From Thermoactinospora rubra (GTDB taxonomy: Bacteria; Actinomycetota; Actinomycetes; Streptosporangiales; Streptosporangiaceae), in contig NZ_KZ084340.1 of the NCBI RefSeq assembly GCF_002093975.1, positions 3,744 to 38,734 of the forward strand: a DNA stretch of 34,991 nucleotides. The letters run 5' to 3'. A program made the translations under genes and the position numbers. Numbering within the stretch: the stretch's first letter is position 1; the number at the start of each line of letters is the position of its first letter. The notes beneath the pieces are model-generated. The model saw only the letters and a program-made list of their open reading frames with translations. It had not been told where the DNA came from and ran no database searches. This document shows positions 1 to 8,363 of the stretch, piece after piece.

Positions 1-2
1 CA

Positions 3-1049
3 TTAGGGAACGAGGATGAGGCGGATCGGGTCGCCGATCTTGTGCTCCAGCCGGTGGATGGCGTCGGCGGCGTCGGCGAGCGGGATGTGGTCGGTGATGG
101 AGGGGGCCAGGTCGAGTCGGCCGCCTGCGGCCAGCCGCACCAGCTCGGAGACGGACTCGGGGAAGCCGCCGTAGTGGCCGCGTACCTGCTTGCGCATGTA
201 ATTGAAGGTCAGGCCTTCGCTGATGGTGAACGGCTTGGGGGTGATGCCGACCAGGATGAGAGCTCCATCGAGGCCGAGCACTGCGGCGGCCTGCTCGCGG
301 ACGGCGGGCACGCCGGCGCAGTCGAAGGCGAAGTCCAGGCCGCGTCCGGCGGTGGCCGCACGTACCTGGTCGGCGAAGTCATCGGCAGCCGGGTCGAGGG
401 CGATGTCCGCTCCGAAGGCCAGAGCGCGGTCCCGGGCGCCGGGCAGCGGGTCGACGGCGATGATCGGGGCGGCGCCGACCAGGCGGGCGACGCGGACGCT
501 GTGCGCGCCCACTCCGCCCACGCCCCACACGCCCACGGCCTGCGCCGGGCGCACCCCGGCGGTGGCTACGACGGCGGCGTAGGAGGTGGAGACCGCGTCC
601 GGGATGATCGAGGCCTGGTCGAACGGCAGCTCGTCGGGGATGGGGATGAGGGTGTCCTCGCGGGCGATGGCGTACTCGGCCCAGCCGCCGTCGTAGTCGA
701 TGCCCCGGGTGCGGACCTGGGTGCAGGGGCGGCGGCGGGCGCAGTCCGCGCACTGCTCGCAGCTCTGTCCGGCCTCCAGGGTGACGCGGGTGCCCACGGT
801 CAGGCCCCGCTTGAGGCCCGGGCCGAGGGTGTGAATCACCCCGGAGACCTCGTGGCCGACTGTGACAGCGTCGGAGGTGGCGAACAGAGGAGGCAGGGTA
901 CCGTCGATCAGGTGGACGTCCGACAGGCAGACGCCTGCGGCCTTGACCTCGACGAGTACCTCGCCCGGGCCGGGCACGGGGACGGGAACCTCCTCCACGA
1001 GGAACTTCCTGCTGTCCAGGTGGAAGCGTCCGGCGAGCATGGTGTTCAT
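3..1049 (-). CDS. Zinc-dependent alcohol dehydrogenase (MDR family)
   Basis: Encodes 348 residues of a medium-chain zinc alcohol dehydrogenase, expected to oxidise an alcohol to an aldehyde or ketone with NAD(P). Residues C41, H66 and E67 fit the catalytic zinc site, and C97, C100, C103 and C109 fit the structural zinc lobe. A Rossmann motif GVGGVG lies mid-protein. The ATG at 1049 is chosen because the protein aligns to the family from there (MNTMLAGRFHLD) and a purine-rich stretch (GAAAGTGAG) lies upstream; the open frame extends further but reads as non-family sequence. It follows the P450 fusion gene on the same strand after about 120 bp, so it probably acts on the P450 product. It is only distantly similar to the second ADH at 26530-27567. 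The substrate is unknown. Confidence 0.9.
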   Translation of the reverse strand: MNTMLAGRFHLDSRKFLVEEVPVPVPGPGEVLVEVKAAGVCLSDVHLIDGTLPPLFATSDAVTVGHEVSGVIHTLGPGLKRGLTVGTRVTLEAGQSCEQCADCARRRPCTQVRTRGIDYDGGWAEYAIAREDTLIPIPDELPFDQASIIPDAVSTSYAAVVATAGVRPAQAVGVWGVGGVGAHSVRVARLVGAAPIIAVDPLPGARDRALAFGADIALDPAADDFADQVRAATAGRGLDFAFDCAGVPAVREQAAAVLGLDGALILVGITPKPFTISEGLTFNYMRKQVRGHYGGFPESVSELVRLAAGGRLDLAPSITDHIPLADAADAIHRLEHKIGDPIRLILVP

Positions 1050-1170
1050 GGTGATCTCACTTTCTTGACAGGGGTTGGACGGTTGGTGCCGTGCGCCCGG
1101 CGTGCAGCCGAGGGCGGGGCTTTCGGGCTCGTCCGTCTGGCTGACCCGATTCGGGGGCGGTGGACGGGGA

Positions 1171-4100
1171 TCAGGCGAAGACGTCCTGCTGGTAGCGGCC
1201 GTCTGCCTCGAGTTGGTCGACCCACTGCCGGGCGGTTTCGTCGTCGCTGCCGGTGTGGCCGCGGTGGATGGCGGCGAGTGCTTCACGTACGGCGGGCGCC
1301 ATGCGGCGGCCGTCGCCGCAGACGTAGACGTACGCGCCGTCTTCGAGCGCCTGCCAGACCGTGTCGGCCTCGGCGATGAGGGCGTCTTGGACGAACCGTG
1401 CCGGGTGACCGGCCACCGCGGAGAAGGCGGTGTGCACCTGCGCGATCCCGGTCTGCTCCCAGGCGTCCATCTCCTCGCGGTAGAACCAGTCGTGCTCCGG
1501 GTGGCGGCAGCCGACGAAGACCTGGGACGGGCCCACCTTCGTGCCGTTCGCGTGCTGCCAGGCGCGCTCCTCCAGGAAGCCGCGCAGCGGTGCGATGCCG
1601 GTGCCGGGCCCGATGAGGACGAGCGGTGTGGCGGGGTCGGCGGGCGGCGCGAAGGCAGGAGAGGGCACGCGCACGTAACCGTAGAAGACATCTCCGGGCT
1701 TGAGTCGTCCCAGGTACTGGGAGCACAGGCCGCGGTAGGCGCCGTTGCCCGACAGTGCGGGGCCTTCGACGAGGCCGACGGTCAGCCGGACCTGGCGCGG
1801 GTGGGCCAGCGGGGATGAGGAGATGGAGTAGAAGCGGGGGCGGATGGGCCCCATCATGTCGAGGAACACCGCCAGCGGCAGTTCGACGGCGGGGAAGCGC
1901 TCCAGGAGATCGAGCACCGAGACCCGCTTGCCGAGGATCTCCTTCTGGTAGCGCTCGTCGGCCTCCTCGGTGTCGGCCGTGTAGGCCTCCAGCTGCGGCT
2001 TGGTCCAGGGGCACGGGGTGTGCTCGGCCAGGATGCGCATCTGCGTGCGGGTGGCCACCTCCTGCAGCTCGATGAACTCGGTGAGTAGCAGTCCGGCGGT
2101 GACGGGCGTGCCCACCGGCAGGTGCGTCCTGCCGCCGCCGGGCTGGTCGAGCCGGAGTACCTGGTCGTGCTCGACGCCGAGCCTCGTCAGCGCGCGCTCG
2201 ACCAGCGCCGGCTCGTTCTTGGCGAAGACGGCCAGGTGGTTGCCGGTGGCGTAGGTGACGCCCTCGGGCAGCTCGACGATGATGGACCTCGCCGAGGGGC
2301 GCGGCGGCTCGATGCTGAAGTCCCACAGCCCGGCCGGGTCGCCTACGAGTTCCTCGTTGGCGACCACGGTCAGCGGGTAGGCCTGTTCGGAGACGATCGC
2401 GGGGCGCACGTCCGCCTCGGTGAGCAGCCGCACCTGGTAGCGTGGCCCGCCCGCGTCGGAGGTGTCGGCGGCGTACTCCTCGGCCAGGGTGGCCCACAGG
2501 GTGTTCATCCAGCGGCTGGCCATGCCGTCGAAGTCACCGGCGGCATCCGCCACGCCCCGCTCGATGACCGGGGTGGCGCCGGCGGCCAGCAGGGCGGCCT
2601 CGATCCGCTTGGGGAACGCCTGGTAGGTCGCCACCCACTGGGTGTTGCCGGCGCCCAGCAGCGCGAAGCGCACGTTGGACAGCGAGCCCTCGGGCAGCCC
2701 GGCGGCGATCAGGTCGTCGAAGCGCTGGGCGTTGTCGGGCGCCTTGCCGTTGTAGCTGGCGGCGACCACGACGAGCAGGCCCTCGGTGGGCAGGTTGTCG
2801 CCCAGCTCATCCAGGCTGAGCAAGGTGGTGCCGAACCCGGACCGCTCGCCGCGGTCGGCGATCGTGCGCGCCAGGTCCTCGCAGCTGCCGAGGCTGGAGC
2901 CGTAGGCGACGGTCAGGTTCACACCGACACCGCTGACCGCTGTCTGCGCCTGCGTGTCGGCGGTCTGCAGGTCCGCGGCGCCGAAGACGGTGCGCTCGTG
3001 CTCCTGACGCCGACGGACGATCAGCTCGAAGTCACCGGGCTTGCGCGTCAGCGCCTCCCGGACGTCCATCTTGTAGTCGTTGACGTCGGAGAACTTGAAC
3101 TTCTGCAATACCAGCGCGAGGGCCAGACGGGCCTCGGTGAGCGCGAACTGCCGGCCGATGCAGGCACGCACGCCGTTGCCGAACGGCTTGTAGGCGTGCG
3201 GGTGGTGCTGGGCACGGTTCTCCGGCAGCCACCGGTCGATGTCGAACTCGTCCGGACGCTCCCACGCCTTGGGGTGGGTGTGCAGCGGGCCCTCGAGGAT
3301 GTTGACCTGTGTGCCCTTCTTGAGCTGGTAGCGGCCGCCGATGACGGTGTCCTCCAGCGGCGCCTTGCCGATCATCGGGATGGGAGCCCACAGGCGCAGC
3401 GTCTCGTCCAGGACCCGCGGGATGACATCCAGCCGCATGATCGTGTCGTAGTCCGGGACCGTGTCACCGGGCATCAGCCGGTCCACCTCGGCGTAGGCCT
3501 GGGCCAGGACATGCGGGTTGCGCATCAGCGAGTACGTGGCGAACGACAGCAGACCGCTGGTGGTCTCATGACCGGCGATCAGGAACGTCAGCACCTGGTC
3601 CCGGACGTTGTCGTCGTCCAGCCGCCTGCCGGTCTCCGGGTCGACAGCCTCCAACATCAGGCCCAGCAGGTCATCCTCACCGGTGCCCTTCCCCTCGCGG
3701 CGTTCCTTGATCACGCTCTCGACCAGGTCCTGCATCAGCCGGATGTTGTCGCGGTACTTCCGGTCGTCCGCCTTGCGGAGCTTGGTCATCATCGGCAGCT
3801 CCTGCGAGCGCCGCAGCGACTCCACCAGCGCGCCCAGCAGCGCCTTGAGGAAGGGATGCAGCTCCTCCTTCTCGAAGGACCGAAACCGGTAGCCGAACCC
3901 CGACAGGGCGATGGTGTCCAGCGTCAGCCGGGTGTAGTCGTCGGTGATGTTGACCGGCTGCCCCTCCCGGCGCTCCCACTTGCCCGCCAGGTTCTGGGCG
4001 ATCTCCAGCATCTGCCCGTAATAAGCCTTCATGGCCCGCTGGCTGAACGCCGGCAGCAGGACACGGTGCGCCATACCCCACTCCTGTTCGTGCTGGTGGG

Positions 4101-4395
4101 CCGTGAACAGGCCCGCCCCCGCGAAGTCCCGGACGTGCTGCAGCGGCGTCTTGTCGATCTGCTTGAAGAACCGCGTCTCGTCGCAGACCTCGGCCACCAG
4201 GTCCGGGTCGTAGACGAAGACCTGTTCGATGCCGGCGATGTTCATGCCGTAGATGCCCTCGGGGAACTGCTTGGACAGCTCCCCGAAGTACTCGACCGGG
4301 TTGGTGTCGGGGATCTGCGGCGTGTGGCCGAGCAGGGGGATCCCGCGCGGGGACGGTATGGGGCGAGGGCCAGTGGTGGTGAGCTGGTCGGTCAT
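1171..4395 (-). CDS. Self-sufficient cytochrome P450/NADPH-P450 reductase fusion (CYP102-like)
   Basis: A 1074-residue fusion with the same order and length as CYP102A1 (P450 BM3). The heme domain (about 1-470) has AGHETTSG at 274-281, ETLR at 331-334 and FGNGVRACIG at 405-414 with heme cysteine C412. The FMN domain starts near residue 493 (AYGSSLGSCEDLA). The FAD/NADPH part has RFYSISSS near 854, IGPGTGIAP near 928 and VCGDGRRMAP near 1025, and the protein ends RYQQDVFA. A strong Shine-Dalgarno (GGAGGA) precedes the ATG. CYP102 enzymes hydroxylate fatty acids and related compounds with NADPH and O2. Aligned by eye to BM3, the carboxylate-anchoring R47 and Y51 are replaced by I56 and F60, so the substrate may not be a free fatty acid. 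The BM3 F87 equivalent (F97) is kept. A tetR remnant and operators lie about 210 bp upstream. Family assignment is firm; substrate is unknown. Confidence 0.95.
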   Translation of the reverse strand: MTDQLTTTGPRPIPSPRGIPLLGHTPQIPDTNPVEYFGELSKQFPEGIYGMNIAGIEQVFVYDPDLVAEVCDETRFFKQIDKTPLQHVRDFAGAGLFTAHQHEQEWGMAHRVLLPAFSQRAMKAYYGQMLEIAQNLAGKWERREGQPVNITDDYTRLTLDTIALSGFGYRFRSFEKEELHPFLKALLGALVESLRRSQELPMMTKLRKADDRKYRDNIRLMQDLVESVIKERREGKGTGEDDLLGLMLEAVDPETGRRLDDDNVRDQVLTFLIAGHETTSGLLSFATYSLMRNPHVLAQAYAEVDRLMPGDTVPDYDTIMRLDVIPRVLDETLRLWAPIPMIGKAPLEDTVIGGRYQLKKGTQVNILEGPLHTHPKAWERPDEFDIDRWLPENRAQHHPHAYKPFGNGVRACIGRQFALTEARLALALVLQKFKFSDVNDYKMDVREALTRKPGDFELIVRRRQEHERTVFGAADLQTADTQAQTAVSGVGVNLTVAYGSSLGSCEDLARTIADRGERSGFGTTLLSLDELGDNLPTEGLLVVVAASYNGKAPDNAQRFDDLIAAGLPEGSLSNVRFALLGAGNTQWVATYQAFPKRIEAALLAAGATPVIERGVADAAGDFDGMASRWMNTLWATLAEEYAADTSDAGGPRYQVRLLTEADVRPAIVSEQAYPLTVVANEELVGDPAGLWDFSIEPPRPSARSIIVELPEGVTYATGNHLAVFAKNEPALVERALTRLGVEHDQVLRLDQPGGGRTHLPVGTPVTAGLLLTEFIELQEVATRTQMRILAEHTPCPWTKPQLEAYTADTEEADERYQKEILGKRVSVLDLLERFPAVELPLAVFLDMMGPIRPRFYSISSSPLAHPRQVRLTVGLVEGPALSGNGAYRGLCSQYLGRLKPGDVFYGYVRVPSPAFAPPADPATPLVLIGPGTGIAPLRGFLEERAWQHANGTKVGPSQVFVGCRHPEHDWFYREEMDAWEQTGIAQVHTAFSAVAGHPARFVQDALIAEADTVWQALEDGAYVYVCGDGRRMAPAVREALAAIHRGHTGSDDETARQWVDQLEADGRYQQDVFA

Positions 4396-4605
4396 GGGTT
4401 TCCTCCATCGGGAAGGGGAGGCTGCGGCAGCAGGGCGCTCGCCGCGCGGTGTGGACTTGTGTTCTCAGCCGAGGCCGCACTCCTCTTGGCCGCAATGGCG
4501 TTGCCGACCTGGTGCGACGCTCGAGCGTGCTGGTGTTAGGCACGTCCGCTGGGCGGCGGCCACGGTGACGGCCTCGCTGTGCTCTGTCCGGGGTCCTGTC
4601 CTGTA

Positions 4606-4690
4606 TGACGATATCGTCAGTTATGTATAGTATCGTCATTAATGCGATGATTCGTCATATCGATGGTGAGGATTTCGTCACTTTTGACGG
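4606..4690. promoter_or_regulatory. TetR-type operator cluster between P450 fusion and tetR remnant
   Basis: The 338 bp between the two divergent starts is AT-richer than its surroundings. It holds a perfect 14-bp palindrome TGACGATATCGTCA at 4606-4619, single TCGTCA half-sites at 4633-4638 and 4652-4657, and TGAGGATTTCGTCA at 4667-4680 followed by TGACGG at 4685-4690. The same arrangement precedes the tetR copies at 13461 and 20643. It probably binds a TetR paralogue and controls the P450 fusion gene and formerly the neighbouring tetR. No convincing -35/-10 pair was fixed, and 4396-4605 shows nothing else recognisable. Confidence 0.65.
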
Positions 4691-4733
4691 AAGTGCGCAA
4701 CAGTGGATCGAGGACAGCAGTGACAGGAGTGAG

Positions 4734-5035
4734 ATGGCCGACGCCACACCGAGCCCCCGGCGAAGGCGCGCACCCGCGCCGCGCTCATCCACGCGGCCCA
4801 GACCTTCAGCACCGACGACAAGACCAACGTGGCGATCCTGGAGCTCACCCAGGCCGCCGACGTGGGCATGGGCTCGTTCTGCAACCACTTCTCCAGCAAG
4901 GCCGAACTCTTTCACGCCGCCGTGGAAGACGCCCTGGACCGGCACGGCGCGGCGCTGGATGAGCTCACCGCGGCATGGACGAACCCAGTCGAGGTTTCTC
5001 AGAGCCGTCCAGCGCGGTCCAACTCGCGACGCTAA
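4734..5035 (+). pseudogene. Frameshifted, truncated TetR-family regulator (copy 1 of 5)
   Basis: The ATG follows a good AGGAGT site and begins MADATPS like the intact copies. A deletion plus one lost base in the stretch encoding LDRRKARTRAAL then shifts the frame. The helix-turn-helix resumes in another frame from about 4829 (AILELTQAADVGMGSFCNHF, then ALDRHGAALDELT). Similarity ends near 4970 and a stop follows at 5033-5035, so the ligand-binding half is missing. It is closely related to the intact copies at 5500, 12799 and 20643. It is non-functional as read; a sequencing error could explain one frameshift but not the lost C-terminus. Confidence 0.8.
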
Positions 5036-5168
5036 CAAGTCCTTTCTGCGCATCCGCCGGCGGCGGGGCGGTGGCGATCGCGGTGTCCGCGGTGCGGGTC
5101 ATCTCCACCACGATGGGCATCTGCGACAGGTTCACGCTTCCGCGCCCGCTGCGTAGCTGCCGATCAGG

Positions 5169-5480
5169 CTGGAGGAATGGCGGGCCAACGCCGAGACGGT
5201 CCGCGGGACCCCCGCCGTCCAGGCCGCCTACGCCGAACGCGGCGTCGCTGACATGTCGGCCATACAAATCGTCCTCTGGCCAGCACCTTTGGGTTGCCTG
5301 CGGACCAAGAGGGCCGCAGAAGGCTGAGCCGCTGCGTCGCGCACGTGAGGACAGGCCCGGCGACAACGCCTACGCCCACCCCATCGAGAACCTCGTCACG
5401 CTGCTCGATCGCGACACCGGCGAGAGCGTCGAACTCCAGGACGGCGGGTCGGAGTCCTCGATGATTCACGCCCCCAGCCC
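5169..5480 (+). pseudogene. Copper amine oxidase (primary-amine oxidase) remnant
   Basis: Two pieces in different frames resemble the N-terminal (N2/N3) region of copper amine oxidases. From 5169 the frame reads LEEWRANAETVRGTP then VQAAYAERGVADMS. After a frameshift, about 5350-5450 reads RPGDNAYAHPIENLVTLLD, close to the family's GDNGYAHPIEGL motif. The catalytic Tyr/TPQ region is absent. It lies between the broken tetR and the intact tetR on the opposite strand. The call rests on remembered family motifs and is moderate. Nothing else is evident in 5036-5168. Confidence 0.45.
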
Positions 5481-5499
5481 GACCTTTGACCGGCAGACT

Positions 5500-6165
5500 C
5501 TAGGCGGCGGTGCCGCCTCGGGGCCGGTCGTCCGGCTCGGGCAAGGGCCGTCGGCAGATTTCGCGGGCCTGGTCGGCGGGGACGCCGAACAGGCGCAGCA
5601 GGTCCTCGGTGATCTGGTCGGTGGCCTGGGCATCGTCGCGGTCGGGCTGGTCGTGCAGCAGTTGACCAAGGGATAGCGTGGTGCCGGCCGCGACCGTCAG
5701 GGCCAGCTCCGTGTCGGCCACGGTGAATCGTCCAGCCTGGACGGCGGCCTGGATATCGCGCCGGGCGCGGGGGACCACTCCTCGCTCCTCCGAGCGGGTC
5801 AGGGCCAGGCCACGGTTCAGCAGGACTTTGCTCAGTTCGGGATGGCGGCGGTGCAGGCGGCCGGTGAGCCGGAAGCTTTGCGCGAAGGTCTCCGCCGGGT
5901 CGTCCAGGTCGAGGGTCAGTTCGTCGAGCAGGGCGCCATGGCGGTCGAGGGCGTCTTCCACGGCGGCGTGGAAGAGCTCGGCCTTGCCGGAGAAGTGGTT
6001 GTAGAACGAGCCCATGCCCACGTCCGCGGCCTGAGTGATCTCCAGGATCGCCACGTCCGACCTTCCTGCCGCCATGAAGGCCTGAGCCGCGCGGATCAGC
6101 GCGGCGCGGGTGCGTGCCTTACGTCGATCCAGGCGGCTGGACGCCACGCCGGCCGTGTCGGCCAT
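5500..6165 (-). CDS. TetR/AcrR-family transcriptional regulator (copy 2 of 5, intact)
   Basis: A 221-residue TetR repressor. The N-terminal DNA-binding domain runs from about residue 12 (RLDRRKARTRAAL) through the helix-turn-helix ITQAADVGMGSFYNHFS to about 65. The C-terminal ligand domain includes FRLTGRLHRRHPELSKVLLN and a helix with LGQLLHDQPDRDDAQATDQ. The start at 6165 is chosen because it matches the paralogues (MAD...SRLDRRKARTR); an upstream ATG in frame at 6252 would fall inside the operators. It is divergent from the dioxygenase operon, with operators between the two starts, so it most likely represses that operon and itself. The inducer is unknown but probably an intermediate or substrate of the operon. 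Confidence 0.92.
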   Translation of the reverse strand: MADTAGVASSRLDRRKARTRAALIRAAQAFMAAGRSDVAILEITQAADVGMGSFYNHFSGKAELFHAAVEDALDRHGALLDELTLDLDDPAETFAQSFRLTGRLHRRHPELSKVLLNRGLALTRSEERGVVPRARRDIQAAVQAGRFTVADTELALTVAAGTTLSLGQLLHDQPDRDDAQATDQITEDLLRLFGVPADQAREICRRPLPEPDDRPRGGTAA

Positions 6166-6216
6166 GCTTTTGCCCGCCTCTTCCGGACGCTGTGCGGCGC
6201 TCGCCTTACGCCAGAG

Positions 6217-6273
6217 TGACGAAATCGTCAGCGCTACATGTTGACGATACACTCATAAATGACGATAGTGTCA
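6217..6273. promoter_or_regulatory. Operators between tetR copy 2 and the dioxygenase operon
   Basis: Three 14-bp sites with the same half-site logic lie in the 129-bp divergent gap: TGACGAAATCGTCA at 6217-6230, TGACGATACACTCA at 6242-6255 and TGACGATAGTGTCA at 6260-6273. The last ends 21 bp before the GTG start of the dioxygenase gene, so bound repressor would block transcription or its start there. The left site faces tetR and fits autorepression. Binding is inferred from repetition of the motif at five tetR loci. Confidence 0.7.
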
Positions 6274-6294
6274 ACGATGTGGAGGAGGTGGCCC

Positions 6295-7428
6295 GTGATC
6301 GATCACCATGACCCGCACACCGGCCTGCACAGTGAGCAGGGCTCCTTGAAGGGCGAGCATTCGGGCAGGGCGGTCAACCCGATCATCAAGGTGCACGATC
6401 TGGCCTGGCTGGAGTTCTGCAAACCGGATCTGGAGCGCGCGGAGGCGTTCGCGCACGCCTTCGGATTCACCACGGCGCTGCGTACCGCGGACGAACTCCA
6501 CCTGCGCGGCACCGACGCCGGTAGCCCGTGCGTGCTCATCCGCAAGGGAACCCGGTCGAAGTTCATCGGTCCGGCTTTCAAGGCGGCCGACCCCAGCGAC
6601 GTGCTCCGGCTCGCGCAGACCACCGGACGGAAGGCTGCGCCACTGCCGGAGAGCTTGGGCGGGCTCACCGTCGAGCTGACCGATCCGAGCGGCAACCGCG
6701 TGCAGGTCGTCTCGGGCACGCACGACCTGGCCACGCTGCCCGGCCAGGTGCCGCTCACGTTCAACTTCGGCCATGACACGGCGCGGACCAACGCCACCCA
6801 GAGACCGCCGCGCGAACCGGCCAAGGTACAGCGGCTCGGCCACGTGGTCCTGCAGACCACCCGCTACCTCGAGACGCTGAACTGGTATCTGCATCACCTA
6901 GGCCTGATCGTCAGCGACTTCCTCTACTACCCGGGGCAGCGCGAACGCGGGCCGGTGATGAGTTTCATCCGCTGCGACCGCGGCATGACGCCCACCGACC
7001 ATCACACGCTCGCGATGACCCTCGGCCCGGTCAACCGCTACGTGCACTCGGCCTATCAAGTCGCCGACCTCGACTCGCTGGCCGCCGGCGGCCAGTACCT
7101 GCTCCAGGAGGGCTACCGGCGGTCGTGGGGGATCGGCCGGCACATCCAGGGCAGCCAGATCTTCGACTACTGGCGCGACCCCGACGGCTTCCTGGTCGAG
7201 CACTTCAGCGACGGCGATCTGTTCGACTGCACGCTCGAGCCCGGCTGGGCGCCCATGACCGCCTCCGGGCTGGCCCAATGGGGGCCTCCGGCCAGCAAGG
7301 ACTTCCTCGGCCTGGCACCCGGCCGGGAGTTGCTGCGCGAACTGTCCGGGATCGTCCGCGCGCTGCGCGAGGACAACGAATTCGACCTGCACCGCCTTCG
7401 CGGCCTGCTGAAAGTAGCGACCTCATGA
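6295..7428 (+). CDS. Two-domain VOC extradiol-type ring-cleavage dioxygenase
   Basis: 377 residues with two vicinal-oxygen-chelate modules (about 32-145 and 180-305), as in type I extradiol catechol dioxygenases. The second module carries the expected iron ligands: H183 in LGHVVL, H236 or H237 in DHHTLAM, and E302 in GFLVEHF. This supports meta-cleavage of a catechol-like substrate using Fe(II) and O2. The start is a GTG at 6295 because GGAGGAGG sits just upstream; an in-frame ATG at 6259 lies inside the operator. It is the first gene of a five-gene operon and its stop overlaps the next start (ATGA). The substrate is not evident; the adjacent hydroxylase suggests a dihydroxylated aromatic with a side chain. 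Confidence 0.88.
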   Translation: MIDHHDPHTGLHSEQGSLKGEHSGRAVNPIIKVHDLAWLEFCKPDLERAEAFAHAFGFTTALRTADELHLRGTDAGSPCVLIRKGTRSKFIGPAFKAADPSDVLRLAQTTGRKAAPLPESLGGLTVELTDPSGNRVQVVSGTHDLATLPGQVPLTFNFGHDTARTNATQRPPREPAKVQRLGHVVLQTTRYLETLNWYLHHLGLIVSDFLYYPGQRERGPVMSFIRCDRGMTPTDHHTLAMTLGPVNRYVHSAYQVADLDSLAAGGQYLLQEGYRRSWGIGRHIQGSQIFDYWRDPDGFLVEHFSDGDLFDCTLEPGWAPMTASGLAQWGPPASKDFLGLAPGRELLRELSGIVRALREDNEFDLHRLRGLLKVATS

Positions 7429-8363
7429 GCACCTCCATCCTTCGCACCGCCGACGCCTGGTGGGTGGCCACACCTGCCGGCGCCGCCAAGGTGAACACCC
7501 AGGCCACCACCACCGGACAGCTGCTGGCCGACCGGCAGGCGATCGCCGCGGCCGCCACGAGCTCCGACACTGTGGCCGTCGACAGCCTCACCCTGCACTC
7601 GCCGGTCACGGCGCCCTGCCGGGTTGTCGCGCAGATGACGAACTTCGCCTCACACGTCAAGGACGTGGGCATGGATCCCGCCGCCGTGCCGCTTACCTTC
7701 TTCCGCAAGTCCTCCGGCTCGATCAGCGGACCCTACGACGAGGTCATCCGGCCCTCCGGCGTGCGGCTGCTGGATTACGAGGTGGAGATCGGGCTCGTCA
7801 TCGGCCGGGAGATGCCCGTCGGCACCACGGTCACCGCCGACAACCTCGCCGACTGCGTCGCGGGCCTGGTCGTCACCAACGATATCTCCGCCCGCGACCT
7901 GCAGCTGGTCAAGACCCAGTTCTACGAGTCGAAGTCCTACCCCACCTTCACTCCGGTCGGCCCCGCCCTGGTGCTGCTGGAGCCTGGCGAGTTCAAGCGG
8001 TTCACCGACCTGCGGTTGCGGCTGTGGGTCAACGGGGAGCTCCGGCAGAACATGACGGTCGCCGACATGATCTACCAGCCGCTCCAGGCGTTGCAGGCGC
8101 TGACCCGCTTCCAGCGCCTGGACGTCGGTGACCTGGTTTTGACGGGGACCCCTGTCGGCACGGCGCTCAGCGCGCCGCCCAAGCCGATCGAGGTCCTCGC
8201 TTCGCTGCTGCCGCCCGCGGTCAAGTGGAAACTCTTCTTCGAACGCCAGTCCGCCAATCCCAAGTACCTGCAGGACGGCGATGTCATCGAGGCCGGCGTG
8301 GCCACCGACGACGGAGGGATCGACCTGGGGACCCAGCGCACGGTGGTGAGGTACGCACCATGA
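7425..8363 (+). CDS. Fumarylacetoacetate hydrolase (FAH) family protein
   Basis: 312 residues. An N-terminal extension is followed by the FAH catalytic fold from about residue 60. Visible family signatures are DYEVEIGLVIG (117-127, metal-binding E119/E121), TNDISARD (151-158, D153) and LTGTPVG (239-245). Members cleave C-C bonds of acylpyruvates or hydrate/decarboxylate dienoates in aromatic meta-cleavage and homogentisate-type routes. Here it follows directly after an extradiol-type dioxygenase with ATGA overlap, so it probably processes the ring-opened product. No alpha/beta-fold C-C hydrolase is present in the operon, which makes this the best candidate for that step; that assignment is inference. 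Confidence 0.9.
   Translation: MSTSILRTADAWWVATPAGAAKVNTQATTTGQLLADRQAIAAAATSSDTVAVDSLTLHSPVTAPCRVVAQMTNFASHVKDVGMDPAAVPLTFFRKSSGSISGPYDEVIRPSGVRLLDYEVEIGLVIGREMPVGTTVTADNLADCVAGLVVTNDISARDLQLVKTQFYESKSYPTFTPVGPALVLLEPGEFKRFTDLRLRLWVNGELRQNMTVADMIYQPLQALQALTRFQRLDVGDLVLTGTPVGTALSAPPKPIEVLASLLPPAVKWKLFFERQSANPKYLQDGDVIEAGVATDDGGIDLGTQRTVVRYAP

Noticed and set aside
42..1379. Long plus-strand frame opposite the ADH gene
   Set aside because: It is the antisense shadow of the alcohol dehydrogenase, with glycine/alanine/arginine-rich composition and no family motifs.
1050..1691. N-terminal extension of the ADH frame
   Set aside because: The extension overlaps the P450 reductase coding region in another frame and reads as low-complexity sequence. 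The ADH starts at 1049.
2122..4539. 805-codon plus-strand frame opposite the P450 fusion
   Set aside because: Antisense shadow in high-GC DNA. The minus strand carries all P450 and reductase motifs with a good ribosome site.
4606..4690. CRISPR-like or tandem repeat array
   Set aside because: The repeated TCGTCA units are irregularly spaced and palindromic, fitting regulator sites rather than repeat-spacer units.
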